Origin: Actinomycetota bacterium
GTDB lineage: Bacteria > Actinomycetota > Actinomycetes > Streptosporangiales > Streptosporangiaceae
Direction of reading: 5' to 3'
Length of the DNA stretch: 6,704 nucleotides
Assembly (NCBI GenBank): GCA_003541285.1
Contig: DPMS01000329.1
Span: forward strand, 8,340-15,043
Part shown: positions 1 to 6,205 of the stretch, piece by piece
Numbering within the stretch: the first letter of the stretch is position 1
Layout of the letters: each line of letters begins with the position of its first letter
The notes under the pieces: generated by a model
Database searches by the model: none
What the model was told of the DNA's origin: nothing
Seen by the model: only the letters and a program-made list of their open reading frames with translations
Translations under genes and position numbers: made by a program

Positions 1-1071
1 TCCCCGCCAGTCGCTGGTGACCAGCGCGTTGTCCTTCCCGTACATCGGGTCCTGCAGGTAGCTCGTCTTGTAGCAGATCACCAGCCGCCGTTCACCCAGC
101 CGGGTGCTGGCCAGCCGGGTCCGCCGGAACATCGTGTTCGCCCCGAGGAAGCCGATGTTCAGGCCGGCGTCCCTGGCCGCGGTGACGTGAGCCCGCTCCG
201 GCGGCGACCAGTACTCGTCGTGCCCGGGTGTGACGAGCGCACTGGCGCCATCCAGCAGGTGCGGGTCGGCGTCGATGTCCATGCCGGTGACGTAGGCGAG
301 CGGCAGGCCGAGTCGTTCGGCCAGTTCGATGAGCTTCCGTTCGTGGTAGAGGAACATGTAGGCGCCGTTGGCGTCGTAGGGCCGGTCCAGGCTGACCGCC
401 AGCGACCGGTTGGTGTAGTCAGCGGGGCCGCCGGGCCCGTTGTACAGGTCGTAGCCGCCCCAGGTGTTGTAGGCCTGCCAGGTCTCCACCGCGTTCTTGA
501 TCACGATCTTGCCGGCGGTGCTGGCCGACCGGACGGTCACCGGGATGAACCGCTGCGCGCCCGACTCCGCGTCCAGCCGCAGCAGGTAGCAGCCTTCCGG
601 CCAGCCGCCGGTCGGCACGGTGAGCGACGGTCCCCAGTGCGCTTCCACCGTGCTGGTCGTCCTGATCAGGCTGGGCCTGCGCTGCCGGTGCCCGGGCACG
701 GTCCCCGACCGCCACACCAGCCGGGCCCGGTCGCCGCCGTACCAGCCCATCCGGAACGCGCTCACCGTGAACGAGCGCGCGGTGGTGGACGCGTAGACGG
801 TGACCGGCTCGCCGGGCAGCACGCTGGCCTGCCCGGCGTAGCCCATCATCGCGTGCGGGGCACCGAGGTGCCTGATATTCCAGTGCGGGTCACCGGGAAG
901 CGATTTCTCGCTCACCCGCGGCCTGGGTGTCAGCGGCCTGGGCGTTAAGGGCTGCCGGCCCGGGGAGCGTGCCGGGCTGCTGCACCCGGCCAGCCCCCCC
1001 GCCGTGGCGAGGGCCGCTGGCGCCGCGGCGGCAGCGGCCAGGCCGAGGAAGGCCCGCCGTGAGGGTCTCAT
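1..1071 (-). CDS. Tat-exported lipoprotein, N,N-dimethylformamidase beta-subunit-like domain (3' end outside window)
   Basis: The reading frame is open for 357 codons from ATG at 1071 to the left edge, so the C-terminus is missing. The N-terminus has a twin-arginine signal (SRRAFLGLA, residues 4-12), a hydrophobic Ala-rich stretch and a lipobox LAGC with the lipidation Cys at residue 30. This predicts a folded protein exported by Tat and anchored outside the membrane. A Pro/Arg linker with LTPRP twice follows (residues 42-51). The mature part matches the C-terminal domain of the DMFase beta subunit: FRMGWYGGD (106-114), a beta-rich segment with RFIPVTVR, WQAYNTWGGYDLY (198-210) and GHDEYWS (283-289). 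In characterised DMFase a mononuclear iron is held by Tyr and Glu side chains. I cannot tell which tyrosines here correspond. The substrate is unknown; family membership does not prove amidase activity. No in-frame ATG, GTG or TTG lies between the upstream gene's stop and 1071, and no clear Shine-Dalgarno precedes this start. Confidence 0.88.
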   Translation of the reverse strand, partial: MRPSRRAFLGLAAAAAAPAALATAGGLAGCSSPARSPGRQPLTPRPLTPRPRVSEKSLPGDPHWNIRHLGAPHAMMGYAGQASVLPGEPVTVYASTTARSFTVSAFRMGWYGGDRARLVWRSGTVPGHRQRRPSLIRTTSTVEAHWGPSLTVPTGGWPEGCYLLRLDAESGAQRFIPVTVRSASTAGKIVIKNAVETWQAYNTWGGYDLYNGPGGPADYTNRSLAVSLDRPYDANGAYMFLYHERKLIELAERLGLPLAYVTGMDIDADPHLLDGASALVTPGHDEYWSPPERAHVTAARDAGLNIGFLGANTMFRRTRLASTRLGERRLVICYKTSYLQDPMYGKDNALVTSDWRG

Positions 1072-1126
1072 GCCAGAACGATGACACGGGCGGGTACGCT
1101 GCCACCCGCCAACCCGCCCAATTGGG
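1072..1126 (-). promoter_or_regulatory. 55-base gap with inverted repeats between regulator and lipoprotein genes
   Basis: This short gap holds two overlapping symmetric elements. GGCGGGT (1089-1095) and ACCCGCC (1104-1110) form a 7-bp stem with an 8-base loop. A second ACCCGCC copy (1112-1118) could pair with the same left arm instead. CCCAATTGGG (1117-1126) is a perfect 10-bp palindrome directly after the regulator's stop codon. The region could be a weak terminator/attenuator between the two minus-strand genes or a protein-binding site. There is no T-tract. The function is inferred, and chance is possible in such GC-rich DNA. Confidence 0.35.
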
Positions 1127-3559
1127 TCAGCGTGGGTAGAGCGTGGTGATCAGGTCGATCCCGCCAGCGCGGCCCTCGCTGACGAAGGTGGCATAGCCCG
1201 GCTCCCGCAGGGTGCGCTCGAGCCCTGGATCCACGGCAGGCCCGGCGGCAGGATCGGCGGTTTCGTGGCTGGCCGGCCCGCCGGGCGCTTCGAGCGCGCC
1301 AAGGCACCGGGCGGCGAGCACCAGATCGCCCGCGGAAGCTGCCGCTGCCAGGAGCCTGGCCAGGACACGTGCGTGCATGGCAGGGCCACTTGCGATGGTG
1401 GCGGCGCGCAAGGACTGGAGAAGAAGATCGGCCGCTGCCGCCGGGTCCTGAGTCAAGGGGGGCTGGGTCAGCTCAAGGAGTGCCCGCGCGACGCAGCGGA
1501 AGTCGCCGGCATGCCGGAAGACCGGAAGGGCAGCGTCGAGCAACCGCCGGGCCTCGTCGGGGTGACCCGTGATCCGCTGATAGCTGGCCCGGGCGCGCTG
1601 GACGTGGGCCAGTTCGTGCTTCAGGCCGTGGCCGGAGGCGTACGACTCACACCCGTCCAGCCAGACCGGCACGTCCCGCAGGCGGGTGTGAGTCTCCACC
1701 GCCCGGCTGGCGAGCATGTACCGGACATTGCTTGCGTGCGTCAGGTCACCGGAGACCACGAACCGGGTGACGGCTTGCTCCCAGTCGGCGAAAGCGTCGT
1801 CCGCACGTCCTCGCGCCACGCCACGAGCCTGCAGCGCGGAAGCCTCCAGCCACGGGTCCCCAGCAACCCTGGCATAGGAGATCGCCTGATCAAGAGCCGC
1901 CACCGCCGCGCTCTCCTCATGGCGGTACGCGTGGACCCAGCCGCTGGCCCAGCTGGCGAACGCGTTGTCCCGTTCGCTGGCAGCGGCGAGACGGCTCTTA
2001 CCAGCGAGCTGCTCCGCATGGTCGAGGCTCAGGAAGGCAACTGTCACCCCCGCCCGGGCCAGCGCTTCACTGCTCCAGTCGGGCGGGCAGCGGGCAGCGA
2101 CGTCATGGATCAGCTCGAGGGCCGACCGGCTCGGCTCGAGTTCGGTGAGGCGGCTGATGGACACCAGCAGGCTGTCCGCCAGGCCGGGGTCATGCGCTGC
2201 CGACCAGGCCAGGGCAGCGAGGAAGTTGGGTTCGTCGAAGCCTGCGCGGGGCGGTGTGGCCGGCGTCGGATGGTAGTGAGCATGGGCCGCGGCCGCGGCG
2301 GCGTCACGGCAGAACAGCGCGTGCGCTCTGCCGACCTCCTCATCCGCTGCCGGGTCGGCATGTTCGGCGGCGAATGCCCGGATGACTGCCAGCAGCCAGT
2401 ACCGCGCTGGTTCACCGGCCGGCAGCCGCATGCTGACCAGCGATTGCTCGACCAGCCGCAGCAGGGTGGACCGGGCGTCGCCGGTGGCCGGCCGGGGGCC
2501 GATGATCTCGGCGAGCGCGAGGGTGAACTCGCCAGGGAGGGCAGCCAGACGGCCCAGCAGGCCGCGTTCGGTGTCGTCGAGCAGCTGCCACGACCACTCG
2601 ATCGCCGATGACAGGGACCTGTGCCGCCCAGTTCCGGTGGGCCGCTCCAGGACACCTGACCAGTGCATCAGGCCTTCGGCGAGCTCCATGACGTCGAGGT
2701 TGCGGACCCGGGCGGCGGCAAGCTCGATCGCCAGCGGCAGCCCGTCGAGACGGCCGCAGATAGCCGCGATATGCGGCGCGGACGCCTCGTCGAGGCGGAA
2801 TCCGGGGGAGGCGGCCAGCGCCCGGTCGGTGAAGAGCTGGCCGGCCGGGCTTGCCAGCACATCCTGGGGGCTTGGCCCGGCGGGCACCCCGAGCGGCCTG
2901 AGCGGCAGCACCCGCTCGGCATCAACGGCGAGCGGCTCGCGGCTGGTGGCCAGCAGATGCAGGCCCGGGACGGCTCTGGCCAGTGCGCCGAGCGCCTCCC
3001 CGGCGGTGCCGATGACGTGCTCACAGTTGTCGACGACCACCAGCAGATTGCTGCCCGCGTGCGCGACCCGGGCGGCGGCGACCAGATCGCGGGCCTCGTA
3101 GCCGATGCCAAGCCCGGTCGCGATGAGCGCCTCGACGTCACGCTCCGCCGCGGACGACAGGTCGACGATCCGTGCCTCGTCACGCCAGCCACGGGCGGCC
3201 TCCAGCGCCAGCCGGGTCTTGCCGCATCCCGCCGGGCCGACGAGCGTGACCAGGGTGCTCGTGGCCAGCATGCGGCTCAGCCCGGCGAGTTCGTCAGCCC
3301 GGCCGACGAAGCTCGTCGTGGACGTGGGCAGGACGAGCTCAGCAGGGAGCCGCTGGGCGAGCTGGACCAGGGCCGGCCGATCGGGGAGCCCGAGCTTGCG
3401 CAGCAGTGAGGAGACGTGGCTCTCCACCGTGCGGACGGATATGAACATCCGGGCGGAAATCTCCCGGTTCGTCAGCCGCTGGCCGACTGCCTGCAGTATC
3501 TCCGCCTCCCGGGCCGTGACCCCGGCTGTGGCCAGGCGAGCCTGCGCTGCGAGCTGCAT
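1127..3559 (-). CDS. STAND-type transcriptional regulator: N-terminal LuxR HTH, NB-ARC-like ATPase, helical repeat C-terminus
   Basis: An 810-residue protein. A LuxR/NarL-type helix-turn-helix lies at about residues 15-68 (TAREAEILQ, LTNREISARMFISVRTVESHVSSLLRKLG). FVGRADEL (84-91) opens an NTPase with Walker A GPAGCGKT (108-115), Walker B LLVVVDN (172-178), a TSREPL motif (205-210) and GLPLAIEL (273-280), the order seen in NB-ARC/AfsR-like ATPases. A conserved RHRSL..AIEWSW segment (312-324) follows, then an Ala-rich, helical, TPR-like region to the end. Such STAND proteins are thought to switch between ADP- and ATP-bound states when a ligand or partner binds the repeat region; the ligand here is unknown. 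The HTH is N-terminal, whereas in classical LAL (MalT-like) regulators it is C-terminal. I chose ATG 3559; in-frame GTGs at 3565 and 3580 are alternatives and none has a good Shine-Dalgarno. It is divergent from the NTF2-like gene and probably controls it (inference). Confidence 0.9.
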   Translation of the reverse strand: MQLAAQARLATAGVTAREAEILQAVGQRLTNREISARMFISVRTVESHVSSLLRKLGLPDRPALVQLAQRLPAELVLPTSTTSFVGRADELAGLSRMLATSTLVTLVGPAGCGKTRLALEAARGWRDEARIVDLSSAAERDVEALIATGLGIGYEARDLVAAARVAHAGSNLLVVVDNCEHVIGTAGEALGALARAVPGLHLLATSREPLAVDAERVLPLRPLGVPAGPSPQDVLASPAGQLFTDRALAASPGFRLDEASAPHIAAICGRLDGLPLAIELAAARVRNLDVMELAEGLMHWSGVLERPTGTGRHRSLSSAIEWSWQLLDDTERGLLGRLAALPGEFTLALAEIIGPRPATGDARSTLLRLVEQSLVSMRLPAGEPARYWLLAVIRAFAAEHADPAADEEVGRAHALFCRDAAAAAAHAHYHPTPATPPRAGFDEPNFLAALAWSAAHDPGLADSLLVSISRLTELEPSRSALELIHDVAARCPPDWSSEALARAGVTVAFLSLDHAEQLAGKSRLAAASERDNAFASWASGWVHAYRHEESAAVAALDQAISYARVAGDPWLEASALQARGVARGRADDAFADWEQAVTRFVVSGDLTHASNVRYMLASRAVETHTRLRDVPVWLDGCESYASGHGLKHELAHVQRARASYQRITGHPDEARRLLDAALPVFRHAGDFRCVARALLELTQPPLTQDPAAAADLLLQSLRAATIASGPAMHARVLARLLAAAASAGDLVLAARCLGALEAPGGPASHETADPAAGPAVDPGLERTLREPGYATFVSEGRAGGIDLITTLYPR

Positions 3560-3591
3560 GGTCACATCTTTGCAAACCACACGGACGCACG

Positions 3592-3610
3592 ATCCGTGCT
3601 GAGCACGGAT
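3592..3610. promoter_or_regulatory. Perfect 19-bp palindrome, candidate operator in divergent promoter region
   Basis: ATCCGTGCT-G-AGCACGGAT has two perfect 9-bp arms around one base. It is centred at 3601, 42 bases upstream of the regulator's start and 60 bases upstream of the NTF2-like start. A third half-site core CACGGA lies at 3580-3585, so 3580-3598 is itself a 6-bp inverted repeat with a 7-base spacer. The position and symmetry fit a dimeric DNA-binding protein acting on both divergent promoters, most simply the adjacent LuxR-type HTH protein. No confident -10/-35 hexamers were found, so the relation to transcription starts is unknown. Confidence 0.6.
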
Positions 3611-3633
3611 GCCTGCGCGCCCCGCCGCGGCGA

Positions 3634-3647
3634 TGCTGGTGCCAGCA
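3634..3647 (+). promoter_or_regulatory. Small inverted repeat in the leader of the NTF2-like gene
   Basis: TGCTGG-TG-CCAGCA has two perfect 6-bp arms and a 2-base centre, ending two bases before the AAGGA ribosome-binding site. As RNA the loop would be very tight. It could affect ribosome access, or the DNA could be a second protein-binding site. Its role is uncertain. Confidence 0.3.
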
Positions 3648-3649
3648 GC

Positions 3650-3654
3650 AAGGA
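3650..3654 (+). promoter_or_regulatory. Ribosome-binding site of the NTF2-like gene
   Basis: AAGGA sits six bases before ATG 3661, a good Shine-Dalgarno match with good spacing. It fixes this start. An overlapping second purine run (AAAGG) lies even closer to the start. Confidence 0.7.
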
Positions 3655-3660
3655 AAGGAC

Positions 3661-4101
3661 ATGACAGTGCGCGTGGATGATCTCGAAGAACTCTCCGCCG
3701 CGGCCACCGGGGGATTCGGGCACAAGTTCGCCGCGGCGCTGGCCGCCAAAGACGCGGCCGCCCTGCGGGCCATGTTCGGCGACGAGGTCGACTTCCAGGC
3801 GATGACTCCCGGCCGGGTCTGGCAGGCACGGACGCCCGCCGAGGTGGTCGATGAGGTGATCTCGGGCACGTGGTTCGGGCCCGGTGACGTCATCGAACGG
3901 GCCGAGGCGGTCGAGACCGGCATCGTCGGTGACCGGCGCCGGCTCGGCTACCGGCGCCGGCTCGGCTACCGGCTCCGGCTGGCGAACTCCGGCGGCAGCT
4001 TCGTCGTCGAGCAGCAAGCGTATTTCGACCTCACGGCGGGCCGGATCACCTGGATGCGCGTGCTGTGCTCTGGCTTCCGTCCCCTGGCCGCCCAGCCGTG
4101 A
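3661..4101 (+). CDS. NTF2-like / SnoaL-fold family protein with an internal 18-bp tandem duplication
   Basis: A 146-residue soluble protein with no signal peptide or membrane segment. The layout is that of a small alpha+beta-barrel NTF2-like protein: an N-terminal helix (FGHKFAAALAAKDAAALRAMF), a DEVDFQAMTPGRVW strand/loop with an aromatic, an acidic helix (TPAEVVDEVI), then beta-strands ending in FVVEQQAYFDLTAGRITWMRVLCSGF. This fold binds small ligands or catalyses varied reactions, and I see no signature that picks one. RRRLGY (residues 92-97) is repeated exactly as 98-103, then RLRL, encoded by an exact 18-bp direct repeat. This lengthens one predicted strand or hairpin by six residues. 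An AAGGA site supports the start. The dsrE-like gene follows after 53 bases on the same strand, so an operon is likely. The divergent regulator and the palindrome at 3592-3610 suggest local control. Confidence 0.85.
   Translation: MTVRVDDLEELSAAATGGFGHKFAAALAAKDAAALRAMFGDEVDFQAMTPGRVWQARTPAEVVDEVISGTWFGPGDVIERAEAVETGIVGDRRRLGYRRRLGYRLRLANSGGSFVVEQQAYFDLTAGRITWMRVLCSGFRPLAAQP
3932..3973 (+). repeat. 18-bp direct tandem repeat inside the NTF2-like gene
   Basis: The unit accggcgccggctcggct occurs at 3932-3949 and again, without a mismatch, at 3950-3967. A partial third copy (accggc) follows at 3968-3973, after which similarity continues with one mismatch at 3974. The repeat is in frame, so it adds six residues rather than breaking the gene. 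Identity at every base, including wobble positions, suggests a recent slippage event. Confidence 0.85.
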
Positions 4102-4145
4102 TGCGGCCAGCACCAGTGACAGGGCATGACCAGCTACTCCGAATC

Positions 4146-4149
4146 GAGG
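4146..4149 (+). promoter_or_regulatory. Ribosome-binding site deciding the dsrE-like start
   Basis: GAGG sits five bases before ATG 4155. It favours this start over the upstream in-frame ATGs at 4065 (inside the previous gene) and 4101 (a TGATG overlap with the previous stop). Confidence 0.6.
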
Positions 4150-4154
4150 CAGCA

Positions 4155-4520
4155 ATGGCAGGCAGAGCAGTGATCAGCCTTACGACGGGTCTGGAGGACC
4201 CGGAGAAGGTCACCGTCGCGTTTCTGGTGGCGGCCGGCGCCGCCGAGGCGGGCCGGGCGACCCTGATGTTCCAGACGAAGGAAGCGGTCCGGCTGTCCCT
4301 GGAAGGGGTGGCCGTCGGCGTCGCCTGCACGGACTGCCCGCCCCTTGCTGACCTGCTGGCGCGCTATGAGCGGGCCGGCGGCCGGTTCATGGTGTGCCCG
4401 GTCTGCTTCAACGCGAAGCAGCTCGACAAGGGCTACCTGCTGCCCAACGCCGAACTCGGGGGTACCGTCCAGCTCTGGGACTGGATCGGTGACGACGGCG
4501 CCACGACGTTCAGTTACTGA
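4155..4520 (+). CDS. DsrE-family protein with two CXXC motifs
   Basis: A 121-residue cytoplasmic protein of the DsrE/DsrF-like fold, a small alpha/beta fold. It opens with a strand (RAVISLTTG), a helix containing EDPEKVTVAFLVAAGAAEAGR, then TLMFQTKEAVRLSLEGVAVGVA. Known DsrE/TusD proteins carry sulfur on a conserved cysteine in relay chains; many actinobacterial paralogs are uncharacterised. Here four cysteines form two CXXC pairs, ACTDC (Cys58, Cys61) and VCPVC (Cys81, Cys84), suggesting thiol redox chemistry or a metal site (inference). No other sulfur-relay gene (TusE/DsrC, rhodanese) is visible nearby. The start at 4155 is supported by GAGG and by the protein beginning directly at the first strand. 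The alternative ATG 4101, overlapping the preceding stop, would add 18 residues unlike the family. It lies in a probable operon with the NTF2-like gene and is followed by a GC hairpin. Confidence 0.9.
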   Translation: MAGRAVISLTTGLEDPEKVTVAFLVAAGAAEAGRATLMFQTKEAVRLSLEGVAVGVACTDCPPLADLLARYERAGGRFMVCPVCFNAKQLDKGYLLPNAELGGTVQLWDWIGDDGATTFSY

Positions 4521-4548
4521 GCCGATGCCAGTAGCGGCGAATCCGGCT

Positions 4549-4575
4549 GGCCCGCCGGCTGCCCGCTGGCGGGCC
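4549..4575. terminator. GC-rich hairpin between convergent genes, likely bidirectional terminator
   Basis: Bases 4549-4559 pair with 4565-4575 to give an 11-bp stem with one G·U (4557/4567) and a 5-base loop (tgccc). It lies 28 bases after the dsrE-like stop and 16 bases beyond the stop of the convergent TPP enzyme gene, so it could end both transcripts. There is no T-tract, which is common for actinobacterial terminators. Assignment rests on position and stem strength. Confidence 0.65.
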
Positions 4576-4591
4576 TGGCCGGCCGGTGATG

Positions 4592-6145
4592 CTAGCCGAG
4601 CGGGGGGACCAGAGCCTCGATGAGGTGTGGCCCGGGCTCCGCCAGTGCCCGCCGCAACTGCCCGGCGAACTCTGCCGCCGTACTCGCCCGGCTGGCCGGG
4701 ACACCCATTCCCTCGGCCAGGGCGGCGAAGTTGAGGCTGGGCCTGGACAGGTCCAGCAGGCTGCGGGCGGCCTCACCGGCCGCTGTCGCGCCGGCCCGGT
4801 CCAGTTCCATCCCGAGGATGGCATAGGCCCGGTTGCTGAAGATGATCGTGGTGATGTCGAGCCCTTCCCTGGCGTGGGTCCACAGCGCGGAGATCGTGTA
4901 CATGGCGCTGCCATCGGCTTCGAGTGCGAGGACGCGGCGCCCGGGGCTGGCGAGCGCGGCACCGGTGGCCAGCGGCAGCCCCTGGCCGATCGCGCCGCCG
5001 GTCAGCGTGAGCCAGTCATGCGGGGGTGTGCCCGCAGTGGCCCCGGGCAGCCACAGACCGGAGGTGTTCGCCTCGTCGGAGACGATCGCGTCCTCCGGCA
5101 GCAGCGCCCCGATCACGGCCGCCGCCGACTCCCCGGTCAGGTCCCCGTCCGGAAGGGCTGGCCGCCACGGCTGCTGCGGCACAGGTTTGGCATCGGGGGC
5201 GGCCAGGTCGGCCAGTGCCGTGAGTGCCCCGGGCGCGTCGTCAGCGGGCCCGGCGAGCACATGCACCTGGCAGCCGTCGGGCACCAGGGAACTGGGTTTG
5301 CCCGGGTGGGCGAAGAAGGAGACCGGGGCGGATGCTCCGGCCAGGATGAGATGGCGCACGTCACCGAGTTGCGCGATCGCGAACTCGGCCAGGTAGGCCA
5401 GCCGCTCAAGCCCGGGCAGGCCGGCCCCGCGCTCAAGCCGGGACGGGAATGTCTCGCCGATCACGCGTGCGCCGGTCGCCAGCGCAATGCGGCTGGCCGC
5501 CTCCAGCCCGGGCCGCCGCGTGCCGTCGCCGCCGAGCAGGACCACGCACGGCTCACCGCTGCGCAGCACCGCCGCGGCGGAGCTGACCGCCTCGCCGGGG
5601 ACCGGCCGCGGTGCCGGGACAGCGAGTGCGGGCACCGGCTGAGCGCCCTGCGACCAGGACACGTCCGCGGGCAGGATGAGCGTGGCCACCCCACCGGGTG
5701 GGGCCATCGCCGCCGCCACCGCCTGGGCCGCTGCCGCCGCCACCCCGGCGCTGCCGGCGGGCCGCTGCACCCATACCGACACGCTGCTGGCCAGGGCGTC
5801 GATATCCGACTCCAGGGGTGCGTCGAATTGCTTGTGATAGGTCGCGTGGTCGCCGACCACGGCCAGCAGCGGTGTCCGGGCGCGCCGGGCATTGTGCAGG
5901 TTGGCCAGGCCGTTCGCCAGGCCCGGCCCCAGGTGCAGCAATGCTGCCGCCGGCCGGCCCGTCATCCGGCCGTAGCCGTCCGCGGCGCCGGTCGCGGTTC
6001 CCTCGTGCAGGCACAGCACCCCACGCAGTTGCGGGACGGCATCCAGTGCCGCGACGAAGTGCATCTCGGAGGTTCCCGGGTTGCTGAAACACACATCCAC
6101 GCCGCAACCGGTCAGCGTACGGATGAGGGCCTGCGCGCCGTTCAT
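4592..6145 (-). CDS. ilvX: IlvX-like thiamine pyrophosphate-dependent enzyme (putative acetolactate synthase large subunit family)
   Basis: A 517-residue TPP enzyme with the usual three-domain layout. The N-terminal PYR domain starts MNGAQALIRTLTGCGVDVCF and contains NPGTSEMHF (22-30), the catalytic glutamate Glu48 in HEGTATGAADGYGR, and HLGPGLANGLANLHNARR (71-88). The central domain spans about 185-325. The C-terminal PP domain has the cofactor motif EADGSAMYT...IIFSN (409-438), where Ala410 replaces the first Gly of the classical GDG. Length and motifs resemble mycobacterial IlvX (about 515 residues) and, more distantly, benzoylformate decarboxylase, rather than the longer biosynthetic acetohydroxyacid synthase catalytic subunit. 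No small regulatory subunit gene or other branched-chain gene is nearby, so the substrate should be left open: a 2-keto acid decarboxylase or carboligase is likely. ATG 6145 is chosen because GGAG lies seven bases upstream and the family N-terminus begins there. The frame stays open upstream to 6592, but that extension does not look like this family. Confidence 0.9.
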   Translation of the reverse strand: MNGAQALIRTLTGCGVDVCFSNPGTSEMHFVAALDAVPQLRGVLCLHEGTATGAADGYGRMTGRPAAALLHLGPGLANGLANLHNARRARTPLLAVVGDHATYHKQFDAPLESDIDALASSVSVWVQRPAGSAGVAAAAAQAVAAAMAPPGGVATLILPADVSWSQGAQPVPALAVPAPRPVPGEAVSSAAAVLRSGEPCVVLLGGDGTRRPGLEAASRIALATGARVIGETFPSRLERGAGLPGLERLAYLAEFAIAQLGDVRHLILAGASAPVSFFAHPGKPSSLVPDGCQVHVLAGPADDAPGALTALADLAAPDAKPVPQQPWRPALPDGDLTGESAAAVIGALLPEDAIVSDEANTSGLWLPGATAGTPPHDWLTLTGGAIGQGLPLATGAALASPGRRVLALEADGSAMYTISALWTHAREGLDITTIIFSNRAYAILGMELDRAGATAAGEAARSLLDLSRPSLNFAALAEGMGVPASRASTAAEFAGQLRRALAEPGPHLIEALVPPLG

Positions 6146-6152
6146 GCAGTTT

Positions 6153-6156
6153 CTCC
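6153..6156 (-). promoter_or_regulatory. Ribosome-binding site of the IlvX-like gene
   Basis: GGAG on the minus strand, seven bases before ATG 6145. It supports the internal start over the much longer upstream-open frame. A small inverted repeat CTCAG-GTA-CTGAG (6158-6170) lies just upstream of it in the leader. Confidence 0.65.
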
Positions 6157-6205
6157 GCTCAGGTACTGAGGCCGGCTGGGTGCCGGGGCTGGCCGCGGAA
6201 CCGGC

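Noticed and set aside
187..948. 253-codon plus-strand open frame
   Set aside because: Antisense shadow of the DMFase-like lipoprotein, which shows clear family motifs and a Tat/lipobox signal.
1265..2611. 448-codon plus-strand open frame
   Set aside because: Antisense shadow of the STAND regulator, with no recognisable domain.
3560..3829. Upstream extension of the regulator frame by 90 codons
   Set aside because: It crosses the divergent intergenic region and runs antisense into the NTF2-like gene; the residues are Arg/Pro-rich without family features, and the HTH begins soon after ATG 3559.
3661..4520. CRISPR, tRNA, rRNA or mobile-element signatures
   Set aside because: None seen here or elsewhere in the window: no spaced repeats, no cloverleaf-like segments, no transposase motifs or terminal inverted repeats. 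The only tandem repeat is the coding 18-bp unit.
4586..6169. 527-codon plus-strand open frame
   Set aside because: It lies antisense to the complete IlvX-like gene; long antisense frames are expected from the high G/C third-position bias.
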